DNA of 15,908 nucleotides from Verrucomicrobiota bacterium (GCA_003218525.1 QHNU01000178.1:1-15908); one strand, 5' to 3'. Positions 6,774-13,367 are shown, counted from the first letter of the stretch. A program made the numbers and translations. The notes: a model not told the origin generated them from the sequence alone.

Positions 6774-7461
6774 GGCGTCGCCATTGCCCAATCCAGGTGC
6801 CGAGTCCGTAATAACCGAGGGGCGTCAGCTGCCCTGCGTTCACCAGCTCGTCAACCTGCGTTTTGGTGGGCAATCGCTTCTGGTTCTCAGGCGGTCCGCC
6901 GTAATCGTCGATTACCAGCCAACAGCGATCGATGAGTTTTTTTCCGTAGCAATCAAGATCGCGTTTTACCCCCGTGTCTGCGTCGAGAATGAGCAGACCG
7001 ATTTCGTCAGTTCCAAGCGCCTGATTAACCTCAGCAATAATTTGCGGTTCAGATGAGCGGCCTTCCAGCAGCATCACAAGGTCGGCGACGCGTTCTCGCG
7101 CCAGAGTGCGTTTCAGGCTGCGCATAATATTTCGGGTCGCCAGTGGATGTTGACGAAGACTGCCACCCTGTTCGACCGCAACGAGCTTTTTCGGGGTTCC
7201 TGCGTCGCGCACTCCCCAAGCAGCGGCCACGGTGGATCCGCCTCGAAAGGCGCCGATTTCCAGAATGCAGCCGTGGCAGATGCGGGCAAGGTGATAAATC
7301 AACTGCAGCGCATCAGGGTGCAGCATCGACTCGCGTTTGCCCATCTTGCGCAAGCGGCGGTTGACGGGCTCGTGCCGGTATTGCATGAGCGCGTACATCA
7401 GTTCGAGACAATCATCGAGCTGGTGGCGATCGTCCATACGTTCCCAGGAACACTCCATCAT
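6751..7461 (-). CDS. Class I SAM-dependent methyltransferase (Methyltransf_24-like)
   Basis: The 236-residue protein has a SAM-binding motif I at 66-75 (ILEIGAFRGG), an acidic strand-2 region (VAVEQGG, about 94-100), and LLILDADTG at 157-164 followed by CWLVIDDYG at 180-188. The two aspartate-containing strands fit the cephalosporin hydroxylase/O-methyltransferase (CmcI, Methyltransf_24) branch, which acts on small molecules or sugars. The substrate is unknown. The ATG pair at 7456-7461 is used; an internal ATG at 7437 (MDDRHQ) is possible, and no good Shine-Dalgarno sequence favours either. It overlaps the VOC gene tail to tail by 23 bases. Upstream lies a 600-base repeat-rich gap. Confidence 0.75.
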   Translation of the reverse strand: MMECSWERMDDRHQLDDCLELMYALMQYRHEPVNRRLRKMGKRESMLHPDALQLIYHLARICHGCILEIGAFRGGSTVAAAWGVRDAGTPKKLVAVEQGGSLRQHPLATRNIMRSLKRTLARERVADLVMLLEGRSSEPQIIAEVNQALGTDEIGLLILDADTGVKRDLDCYGKKLIDRCWLVIDDYGGPPENQKRLPTKTQVDELVNAGQLTPLGYYGLGTWIGQWRRLTPPPDR

Positions 7462-7612
7462 ACAAATGCTTTCGAGCCGGACAATCTCGACCGCGCGCGA
7501 TCCCTGCCATAAGACGAAGAAGCAAATGGGAAGATTTGGTCTATTTATCGGGCTGTAGGGTGCGCTTGCCTGCTCGCGAATGCTTCGGAGTCCTCAGCGC
7601 AGTTAATTCGTT

Positions 7613-7632
7613 GTCCGCTGCCGAGAGCGGAC
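7613..7632. repeat. Perfect 7-bp hairpin in the intergenic gap
   Basis: GTCCGCT and AGCGGAC form perfect arms around a 6-base loop (GCCGAG). There is no T-run on either side, so it is not a typical intrinsic terminator. It is the first of two neighbouring hairpins in the gene-free stretch 7462-8063 and is followed by a CGCTACAAA tail that recurs at the end of the inverted repeat near 10875. Confidence 0.6.
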
Positions 7633-7640
7633 GCTACAAA

Positions 7641-7690
7641 TGTTGACGCGGCCTCGTGCGCTGTTTCCGCCGCATTAGAACGCGTCAACA
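7641..7690. repeat. Inverted repeat with perfect 10-bp arms
   Basis: TGTTGACGCG (7641-7650) and CGCGTCAACA (7681-7690) are exact reverse complements enclosing 30 bases. Together with the hairpin 8 bases before it, this looks like an interspersed REP-like or small non-autonomous element. No coding potential was recognised across 7462-8063 on either strand, although open frames exist because the region is stop-poor. Confidence 0.6.
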
Positions 7691-7842
7691 CATTTAGCAC
7701 GCGCCTATCATCCGCCGCGAACAGCGGGAGTTTCAAAACCGCACTCCCTAGTTTGTTTCTGCCGCCACGGTTGGATTTTGAATCAATCGCTAAAATGCAA
7801 AATTTGCAGACAAAAATCGTTCGCAGCGGCGTCTCTAACTTT

Positions 7843-7936
7843 GATGCCCTCGCCGACCGATCCATCGGAGCGAATTGCGGAAGTCCTTCGATGCCCTCGC
7901 CGACCGATCCATCGGAGCGAATTGCGGAAGTCCTTC
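7843..7936. repeat. Tandem duplication of a 47-bp unit
   Basis: A 47-base unit starting GATGCCCTCGCCGACC and ending GGAAGTCCTTC occurs twice, head to tail with no spacer and no mismatch (7843-7889 and 7890-7936). Each unit contains the small palindrome CCGAT-CC-ATCGG. Perfect identity means the duplication is recent. Two copies without a spacer exclude a CRISPR array. In one plus-strand frame it is open, but the predicted peptide resembles no protein I know. Confidence 0.9.
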
Positions 7937-8063
7937 GGGAGATTCTTTTTTTGACCACGGACACATCGTCACCCGCAGCTTCCGAGACGAAAGAAGAGAA
8001 GGATTCCAAAGTCACGCCCAGTGAACGGGAAGAGGAGCCAAAGTCCTGACAACCAGACGAAAA

Positions 8064-8323
8064 CCCTGTCCCGCTGAGCTCGACGGTTCTGCGATAGGCC
8101 TGCCGCGGCAGAAATTCTCCGAAACTCAGCCGCACCGCAATGGCGTCATCGGTTTGCACGACCCAAAGCGGATATTGCTGCGGCGAGTGCGCGCGAAGCC
8201 AGTCGCGGCGTTCTTCGATCTGACGGGCTCGAGTTGCGCCGTGGAAATGCGCGAGGCGATAGCGGCGTTATGGATTTCGACGATGGCCGGCAGATCGGCT
8301 TCGGTCGCGTCGCGCAGCGTCAT
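8064..8323 (-). pseudogene. GNAT acetyltransferase remnant, frameshifted and truncated
   Basis: The ATG at 8323 overlaps the stop of the upstream metallo-hydrolase (ATGA). It opens with MTLRDATEADLPAIVEIHNA, the N-terminus of the phosphinothricin-acetyltransferase-like GNAT group. After about 34 residues (near 8219-8222, minus-strand GTCAGATCGAAG) the family match moves to another frame: IEERRDWLRAHSPQQYPLWV, then LSFGEFLPRQAYRRTVELS. A single missing base, as in GTC AG(C) ATC GAA, explains the shift. The match ends at about 8064, where the acetyl-CoA-binding core (the R/Q-x-x-G-x-G/A loop) should begin, so roughly half of the usual 165-175 residues is gone. The coupling suggests it once followed the hydrolase in an operon. 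A sequencing error could explain the frameshift but not the missing C-terminal half. Confidence 0.75.
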
Positions 8324-9171
8324 GCTGCACGAGTGGTATTGAAGAACGCGCTGTCGAATGTCGGCTGAAAATGGCCGCCGGGCGTTTCGCCAATTTGAAA
8401 TCTCGGACTGATTGCGTTCTGTCCAGCGCAATAAATCTCCAGGTCAGCGCGTCCGTTGCGTTCAATTGAAGCGCGGACCGCTCCTTCCGCCAGCTCCGGC
8501 GTATTGCACTCGCGCGAGAGATGCCCCAGGATGACGCGCTCGACTTTGCCGGGAAGTAATTGTTCGATTACGCCGGCCGCTGACGCATTCGAAAGATGAC
8601 CGTGCCGAGACATGATCCGCTGCTTGACCGGCCACGGTCGCGCTGGATCACTCTGTAAAAGTTTCTCGTCGTGATTCGTCTCGATCACCAGCGTGTGCAC
8701 TTCCCGCAGCCGTTCGATTAGCATTTTCGTGGCGTAACCGAGATCAGTAATGTAGCCGAGACCGCGATTTGCGGCATGGAAGGCATAACCGACTGGGTCA
8801 ACGGCGTCGTGCGGTACGGTGAACGTTTGGACGATGATATCGCAGATGTTGAACTCGGCGCCGGTACGAAAAATCCGCCAGTTCTTGTGCTGAGCGAGTC
8901 CGGCAGCGCGGCTCGCTTCGGCTGTCTGCGCGTTGCAATAGATCGGGACCGGAAATTTCCGGCACAAGACTTCTAACCCGAAGACGTGATCGCCATGTTC
9001 GTGGGTGAGGAGCACACCGTCGAGCCGTTCGGGAGTGAGGTTGCATTGCTCGAGCCGGACAATGATTTGCCGCGCGCTCAATCCGCCATCGATCAGGATC
9101 CGGCAATGGTTGGTCGAAACGAGAGCGCTGTTGCCGGCGCTGCCGCTGCCGAGCATGGTGAGGCTGAACAC
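8320..9171 (-). CDS. MBL-fold metallo-hydrolase, YycJ/WalJ family
   Basis: The 283-residue protein has a metallo-beta-lactamase fold with the metal-binding THEHGDH box at 56-62, VPHDA with H121, a DLGYAT strand with D143, an ETNHD segment at 164-168 and a C-terminal LGHLSRECNTP. This set and the MLGSGSAGNSALV opening are typical of YycJ/WalJ, implicated in coordinating cell wall and replication and reported as a nuclease-like hydrolase in Firmicutes. The start is GTG at 9171; an in-frame TAA four codons upstream (9181-9183) rules out a longer form. The only strong AAGGAGG (9195-9201) is 23 bases upstream, too far for normal use, so coupling to the small ORF that ends 9 bases upstream is possible. 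Its stop overlaps the start of the GNAT pseudogene. Confidence 0.88.
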   Translation of the reverse strand: MFSLTMLGSGSAGNSALVSTNHCRILIDGGLSARQIIVRLEQCNLTPERLDGVLLTHEHGDHVFGLEVLCRKFPVPIYCNAQTAEASRAAGLAQHKNWRIFRTGAEFNICDIIVQTFTVPHDAVDPVGYAFHAANRGLGYITDLGYATKMLIERLREVHTLVIETNHDEKLLQSDPARPWPVKQRIMSRHGHLSNASAAGVIEQLLPGKVERVILGHLSRECNTPELAEGAVRASIERNGRADLEIYCAGQNAISPRFQIGETPGGHFQPTFDSAFFNTTRAA

Positions 9172-9180
9172 GAAGAACGT

Positions 9181-9264
9181 TTAGCGAAACACAACCTCCT
9201 TCACAAACGGAATCGCAGATGAAAGATTTTCCATCAGATCGTGCAGTCGAGCAGGTAAAGGCAT
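9181..9264 (-). CDS. Possible small ORF, or detached C-terminal extension of the upstream gene
   Basis: A 27-residue frame from ATG (9262-9264) to TAA (9181-9183) encodes MPLPARLHDLMENLSSAIPF plus a short VKEVVFR end. Its frame is the same as that of the 231-residue gene upstream, and no stop occurs between that gene's TGA (9313-9315) and this TAA, so about 43 codons follow the TGA in frame. The residue composition looks like real protein, with an amphipathic helix. It could be a small coupled gene, a C-terminal part cut off by a nonsense mutation, or chance. Its end contains the AAGGAGG motif in front of the metallo-hydrolase. Confidence 0.35.
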   Translation of the reverse strand: MPLPARLHDLMENLSSAIPFVKEVVFR

Positions 9265-9312
9265 CCACCCGAATTGTGCCAACGGCCGTTTGCCATAAAC
9301 GACCGGCCTTGC

Positions 9313-10008
9313 TCAGCCGCCGCGATCCATCAATGCGAACACGTGCGCTTTCTTGGCTCCGTAATCGAGCGAGCGGAATTGTCGGATTTCCTCAAGACGG
9401 CGCATGCCATTGAGCGTGTCGAGAAATTGCGTGTAACTGGCGGCCAGCTCGCAAGTCTCGAGATAACGGCCGCGCAAATTTGCATCGCGGAAAGCTTCCG
9501 GGCGCTGGCGTACAAAAAGATGAAAACGTAACCAGCGCCGATCAGCCCGGGAGACGCGCTGTGTCTTTCGAAAGAAAGCAATGAAAAACAAAAGGATGAG
9601 ATAGGTGTCGACCTGCGCCTGCAACTCCAGATCGCGCGCAAAATCTTCCGATCCGATTTCGTGCTGGCCATTCTTGAACTGGAGCGCTGCATGCAAGGCA
9701 TGATTGATCTCTTCCACAAAAACGATGAGGGACCGGATGTTGTGATCGCCCAGGCCGGCCCGAGGATCGTGTCGTTCGAGCTGATCGATCAGCCAGCGGG
9801 AGTAGTAAATCCCGACATAGAGTTGGTCGCCGGCATGCCGCAAAAACGTGCGCGCCAGTTCGCTCAGCTCGCGCGCAGATGCGCCAGCCAGCTTGCTCAG
9901 CTGAGCGGAGCGAGCGCGGTCGATAATGCAATCTTCGAGATTAATCCCGACCTGCGCATAAGTGCGCTCGAGCAAACGTTGAATTTGGGAGAAGAGCGTT
10001 TCGTTCAC
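9313..10008 (-). CDS. Conserved-looking helical protein of unknown function (second of a pair)
   Basis: The 231-residue product is mostly helical, with no signal peptide. A short hydrophobic run at 137-146 (ILLFFIAFF) is probably a buried helix. The most striking piece is the EEINHALHAA helix at 99-108, an ExxH-type arrangement of the sort that binds metal in ferritin-like proteins, followed by an acidic ELQAQVD segment at 128-134. Whether these form a metal site cannot be told. I do not recognise a named family, though similar EExxH-ELQAxVD proteins paired with a partner like the neighbour are familiar to me from environmental bacteria (recollection, unchecked). The GTG start overlaps the partner's TGA by 4 bases (GTGA), so the two are translationally coupled. 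Confidence 0.75.
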   Translation of the reverse strand: MNETLFSQIQRLLERTYAQVGINLEDCIIDRARSAQLSKLAGASARELSELARTFLRHAGDQLYVGIYYSRWLIDQLERHDPRAGLGDHNIRSLIVFVEEINHALHAALQFKNGQHEIGSEDFARDLELQAQVDTYLILLFFIAFFRKTQRVSRADRRWLRFHLFVRQRPEAFRDANLRGRYLETCELAASYTQFLDTLNGMRRLEEIRQFRSLDYGAKKAHVFALMDRGG

Positions 10009-10700
10009 GGCAACAACGATGGCGCCTCATCCTCGTCAAGATGGAGCAGACGGTCAGAAAGCTCATTCAACGCAATCCGTACATCATGGAACCGGTCGGC
10101 AAGTTCAGCGTAGACATCGTTCAGCTCACAACGGCGCGCGGTCGCGTGGGAGGAAAGCAGATGATAGCTCCGGCGCCCGACTTGCTCATAGAAAGCGAGA
10201 TTGGGCGCACCGCGCAAACTGCGTTGCTGCGTGTTCTCGTGGAAAATTCCGCTAATGAAGAGCGAATAGTTACCGACGTAAGCCCGTAAGAGGAATGCTT
10301 CTTCCGGCGTGGCCCGGGAGAGCGCGATCAACATGTCGGAAATGTATTGTCGCGAATGCTCTTCGCCGCTGTGGTTTGGGGCTTGCAAAAAAGTGACTCG
10401 CGAAAACTTTTCCAAGAGCGACCCAACATAATCGCACAATTTGCGATCGGTGATCCCGGCGTCTCGCAGGACGTGACGGGCGAGAACGTAGAAATAGAAC
10501 TGCGAAGAAATCCGGAGGTGGCCAGCTTGAGACAGGATCGCGTCCACCAGGCGCGGGGAATCGAGAATGAAATCGCGGCTTTCAGAATCAGCAAGCAGAT
10601 CGACCAGCGAAACGTGCTCGTTTTTGGAGCGGGCCAGAGTGCGGACAACAAAGTCAAAATCTGCTGCCGTAAAGCGCGCCCGACAATTCGCTTGAATCAT
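10005..10700 (-). CDS. Conserved-looking helical protein of unknown function (first of a pair)
   Basis: From the ATG at 10700 (MIQANCRARFTAADFDFVV) the product is 231 residues, rich in helices and charged residues, with no signal peptide or clear membrane segment. Recognisable blocks are FYFYVLARHVLRDAGI, a DYVGSLLEKF helix, then LLRAYVGNYSLFISGIFHE and a C-terminal FHDVRIALNELSDRLLHLDE. The RHxLRDAG and GNYxLFxSGxF blocks look conserved, but I cannot name the family or give it a function. An in-frame ATG at 10805 would add 35 residues (MQRRRQLQ...) of low-quality sequence over a palindromic promoter-like region and is less likely. It is coupled to the next gene by a 4-bp overlap, which suggests that the two proteins work together. 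Confidence 0.72.
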   Translation of the reverse strand: MIQANCRARFTAADFDFVVRTLARSKNEHVSLVDLLADSESRDFILDSPRLVDAILSQAGHLRISSQFYFYVLARHVLRDAGITDRKLCDYVGSLLEKFSRVTFLQAPNHSGEEHSRQYISDMLIALSRATPEEAFLLRAYVGNYSLFISGIFHENTQQRSLRGAPNLAFYEQVGRRSYHLLSSHATARRCELNDVYAELADRFHDVRIALNELSDRLLHLDEDEAPSLLP

Positions 10701-10709
10701 CGGGGCCCC

Positions 10710-10738
10710 ATCATAAGCACTAGAAGTGCCATATGCAA
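10710..10738 (-). promoter_or_regulatory. Possible promoter of the helical protein pair
   Basis: On the minus strand TTGCAT (10733-10738) and TATGAT (10710-10715, five of six matches) are 17 bp apart. The spacer holds a perfect palindrome, GCACT-TCT-AGTGC (10717-10729), placed like an operator. Transcription would start within a few bases of the ATG at 10700, implying a leaderless or nearly leaderless transcript. The -35 is poor, so this is tentative. Confidence 0.3.
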
Positions 10739-10814
10739 GCACAAGCTCGGCATTGTGATAGCGCACGGCCCGATGTTGGCATTGTAGCTGCCGCCGTCGC
10801 TGCAAAACCGGGAG

Positions 10815-10875
10815 TGTAGCGGCCAGTCTCTGGTCCTCGCTCGATTCGCCTCAACGGTCGGAGATCAGCGCTACA
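10815..10875. repeat. 61-bp element with 7-bp terminal inverted repeats
   Basis: TGTAGCG (10815-10821) and CGCTACA (10869-10875) are exact reverse complements bounding a 61-bp segment between the helical protein pair and tRNA-Ser. The right end, CGCTACAAA, is also found next to the hairpin at 7613-7640, suggesting that both are decayed copies of one interspersed repeat. There is no coding content in 10739-10954. Confidence 0.45.
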
Positions 10876-10954
10876 AAAATCGCGTCGTTAATCCGAAACC
10901 GACTAAACGAGCCGGATCTTCCTCATTTTTAAGACCAAATCAGGGCTTCGATCT

Positions 10955-11044
10955 TGGCGGAAGGGGTGGGATTCGAACCCACGGTGGGTTGCCCCACGCT
11001 CGATTTCGAGTCGAGTGCCTTAAACCGGACTCAGCCACCCTTCC
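10955..11044 (-). tRNA. tRNA-Ser (anticodon CGA), CCA encoded
   Basis: The minus strand gives a 90-base class II tRNA. Acceptor GGAAGGG pairs with CCCTTCC, the discriminator is G and CCA is encoded (10955-10957). The anticodon stem CTCGA/TCGAG encloses CTCGAAA with anticodon CGA (serine). A long variable arm (GTGGGGCAACCCAC-like hairpin) precedes the T-arm with GGTTCGAATCC. The long variable arm and CGA anticodon agree on serine. Its first 14 bases overlap the last codons and stop of the membrane protein gene upstream. Confidence 0.95.
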
Positions 11045-12776
11045 CACGATAAACCGTCATTATCTCGCGAGATGGGCCCTTTGCAAAACAGATGCAAAGT
11101 AGAAAACAGATGCCAACACACTCAGCCAGAAGCGTGAATGAGAATTGAACGGTCATATATCTCGGGTTGTGCAGCGAATGAACAATTGCAGTCTCGAGAC
11201 ATGTGGCAATGTTGTAAGAATAAATAAAGAGGGTTGCAGGCCATAACATTCCAACTGCAGCTCTAAGCTTCTGTGAGCAGAAGAGCAGCCCGCTCGCGAA
11301 CAAGACGGCGCAGAAAACTGGAAGATAGCCTCGTGCCAGCAGTCTCTTACCCAGCCGGATCGGCCGCGGCTGGGAGATGGACCAATTCGTGGAAGCGAGC
11401 GAAGCGCACGACGTTTGATATTTCCTACCCGGTGGAAACTGTAAAAGCGTGGCCCGGAATGCTGGACGTTGCAAAACTTCAAAGCTGCGACCATAGGAGT
11501 CCTTCAAAGCTACCTCGGGACTACTTGCGAAAGCCGGGTTGGTCGCGGAATAAAACAGCCGCACCTGCCGCCATACTTTTCCGAGCACTCGCGTAGGATG
11601 CCGCGCAAGAGTTCGCCCAGCATAATACCAATAGAAGCGAAGCCTTGTTGCATCTGTCCCCTGAAAGAATTTTTCTCGCCAGTGCCGGATCACTTTCGAC
11701 GTGTACATCAGGTAATCTGGATTGATTCCGAGAGAGCGATAGTTTTGGTTCAGCTCCCATGAACGGCGCATTTCCTCGCGCAATTCCGATTTTATCTGAC
11801 CGAGCCATTCGCATCCACGATCACCGCAATGACCCCGAGCAATGTCCTCGTCCATTTGATCTGCGATCAGATTAGCGTGGATGTAAAACAGGGTCTCGGG
11901 CAGAAAACTCGTCGCGGAAGGATCGGATCTTGCGAGGTAATGTTCCGGTAGAACCAATAAAAGCGCTGACATGACGGCAGCAGCTATGAGGATGAGCCGC
12001 TCAACCCATGTCGCCCTTCTCTGAAACAGCAGCAGGAGAACTGGGAGCATGGCGAAGAGCGCAGTCATCCCGAAACTCGGTTTGAGTGACAGCAACAAAA
12101 AAGCGACGAAAACTAGTGCCGTGCCGAGCCATGCACTTCGCCACCGTTCTTTACGAAGATAGCGCTGCTCCAGAAATTTGAGCGCGAGGCAAATGGTGAG
12201 CACCGCAATAAAAGGAGTGATCGCTTCGGGACGAAGTTCGTGCTCTGCGACGATTGGCTGGCTGGAGAGAACATAGATCGCCAACAATAGTACGCCGGCA
12301 ATCTGCTGCGTGCGTCGGGCAACAGGCCCGACGTTCAGGAATCGTCGAATCTGACGCCAGCAGACCAGGAGCAGGCCGCCGGTCAGCAACCCCAGCGTAT
12401 GCTGCACGATTGTAATGGCGGTGAAGCTTTTGAAAGTCCCCAGAACGAGGAACAAGAACCCTGGATAGACGAAATTTCTTCCGTCGGCATGTTGAAACGC
12501 GCCACCGATCAGTTTCGATAGGGCAGGGTTTAAATAGCCCCATGTGTCGGCGTCCGCCACCGGCCAAAGCGGCAGATGAAAACGTTGAAACGCGCCCCAA
12601 CCAAGAACCATGGCGCACACCGCGTAATAAATAATGGCTGTCGGTTGCCATTGGCAGAGCACCTGACCGGTTCGCAAAAAGCGGCGGTTGGCGTCGCGTA
12701 ACCAGTTCATCCGGCCATTTTCTGCGAGTGTTGATGTCGCGGAATTCAGTTTGGCCGTGCAACCTGCATTACACAT
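11031..12776 (-). CDS. Polytopic GT-C-type glycosyltransferase-like membrane protein
   Basis: The 581-residue protein has roughly ten or more membrane helices, clear ones at about 47-63, 103-139, 157-171, 186-200, 217-231, 238-252 and 260-277, with three more in the last 130 residues. An acidic DADTWGYLNPA in the first large loop (residues 75-85) and EHELRPEA (178-185) fit the GT39/ArnT-like GT-C fold, which transfers sugars from polyprenyl-phosphate donors on the periplasmic side. Donor and acceptor are unknown. A soluble loop lies around 280-440. The ATG at 12776 has AAGGA 9 bases upstream; the ATG at 12710 (MNWLRDAN) lacks one but gives a more usual N-terminus. The TGA (11031-11033) is inside tRNA-Ser, in its D-arm. 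Confidence 0.75.
   Translation of the reverse strand: MCNAGCTAKLNSATSTLAENGRMNWLRDANRRFLRTGQVLCQWQPTAIIYYAVCAMVLGWGAFQRFHLPLWPVADADTWGYLNPALSKLIGGAFQHADGRNFVYPGFLFLVLGTFKSFTAITIVQHTLGLLTGGLLLVCWRQIRRFLNVGPVARRTQQIAGVLLLAIYVLSSQPIVAEHELRPEAITPFIAVLTICLALKFLEQRYLRKERWRSAWLGTALVFVAFLLLSLKPSFGMTALFAMLPVLLLLFQRRATWVERLILIAAAVMSALLLVLPEHYLARSDPSATSFLPETLFYIHANLIADQMDEDIARGHCGDRGCEWLGQIKSELREEMRRSWELNQNYRSLGINPDYLMYTSKVIRHWREKFFQGTDATRLRFYWYYAGRTLARHPTRVLGKVWRQVRLFYSATNPAFASSPEVALKDSYGRSFEVLQRPAFRATLLQFPPGRKYQTSCASLASTNWSISQPRPIRLGKRLLARGYLPVFCAVLFASGLLFCSQKLRAAVGMLWPATLFIYSYNIATCLETAIVHSLHNPRYMTVQFSFTLLAECVGICFLLCICFAKGPSREIMTVYRGKGG
11059..11086 (-). promoter_or_regulatory. Promoter of tRNA-Ser inside the membrane-protein gene
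   Basis: Within the last codons of the membrane-protein gene, minus strand, TTGCAA (11081-11086) and GATAAT (11059-11064) are 16 bp apart. The start point would be near 11052, only about 8 bases before the mature tRNA 5' end. The -10 is identical to that of tRNA-Val. Without it the tRNA would depend on readthrough from the long upstream gene. Confidence 0.45.
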
Positions 12777-12883
12777 TCCAGTCCGTCCTTCGCATCTCGC
12801 CAGAACTGCTCAATAACCTAAAGGGCACCTCGCTGGTTCCCAGAGGCAAAGTGTTGCTCCGGCAGGCTCAATGTTTTCGGTGA
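12734..12883 (+). pseudogene. Possible remnant of a Crp/Fnr-type cyclic-nucleotide-binding domain
   Basis: A 49-codon plus-strand frame (ATG 12734 to TGA 12881-12883) contains LRISPELLNNLKG and then SLVPRGKVLLRQAQ. This resembles the opening of the cNMP-binding domain of Crp/Fnr regulators, where 'LxPELLxxL' is followed by 'xxxPRGxVLxRxGQ'. Nothing of the remaining domain or the HTH follows. The frame overlaps the start of the divergent membrane-protein gene, so it may be a decayed fragment or a chance match. No other gene is recognisable in 12884-13270, which holds only short open frames and no clear terminator. Confidence 0.25.
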
Positions 12884-13270
12884 CGGTGATTTTCGCTCCC
12901 GCGGTGCCAGATCTTGTATTTTAGTATACCCCAAACCGTACGTACGCCGTCCTTCCATCCAATCTTTTAACGCTCCCTCGGAGGTTTGACGATGATAGGA
13001 AATACCGACCTCTCGTAAACCGACAACGCAATGTCGCTATCTTTGCCGTGATTTCTGGCTCAAAGCCGAATTGGCCGCAGCCGGAGCAATGCAAACACAG
13101 ACCGGGCCTCGCCCGACCATGGAAATTGGATATGGAAGGGCCCGCCTTCGGCTCTGGAGAGTGCCCCTAGGGTCAATAACTGAACCAAAAAATGTCACAA
13201 ATAAATTCTGTTCAGGAGCCGCCTTGCACTGCATATTGTAGACCCGCATGAGCAGCTCCCCTATGAATAG

Positions 13271-13353
13271 TTGTCACACGATATTCGCACGATTTCCACA
13301 AACGATTGCCCAGAGCTGTTCACTGCTATTCACGGTCATTCGCAGCTCTTAAC
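13271..13353 (+). promoter_or_regulatory. Phased array of TATTCAC-like heptamers before nrdJ
   Basis: Heptamers of the form NNTTCNC follow each other on the plus strand near helical spacing: TTGTCAC 13271, TATTCGC 13282, TTTCCAC 13293, TGTTCAC 13317, TATTCAC 13327, CATTCGC 13337 and a weaker TCTTAAC 13347. Steps are 11, 11, 24, 10, 10 and 10 bp. The last three clear copies are also enclosed by an AGAGCTG/CAGCTCT inverted repeat (13312-13349). The array ends 14 bases before the nrdJ ATG. It looks like a binding site for a protein that oligomerises along one face of the helix. It does not look like an NrdR box pair, and no cobalamin riboswitch was recognised. Confidence 0.45.
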
Positions 13354-13367
13354 TTCCTTCTTCCACC

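Noticed and set aside
7843..7936. CRISPR array
   Set aside because: Only two units, directly abutting, with no unique spacers and no cas genes nearby.
7753..8049. 98-codon plus-strand frame across the tandem repeat
   Set aside because: Its content is generated by the 47-bp duplication and a low-complexity Glu/Lys/Ser tail; nothing resembles a known protein.
9313..9315. TGA as a selenocysteine codon
   Set aside because: The following frame does not resemble a selenoprotein, no SECIS-like hairpin was recognised after the TGA, and no sel genes are in view. Truncation or a separate small gene is simpler.
13037..13249. 70-codon minus-strand frame and a plus-strand frame in the nrdJ upstream gap
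   Set aside because: Neither shows a domain or ribosome-binding site; the composition looks like non-coding DNA.
13100..13367. Cobalamin riboswitch upstream of nrdJ
   Set aside because: No B12-box-like consensus or conserved junction sequence was recognised. Class II reductases often lack one, and the repeats seen are short direct heptamers.
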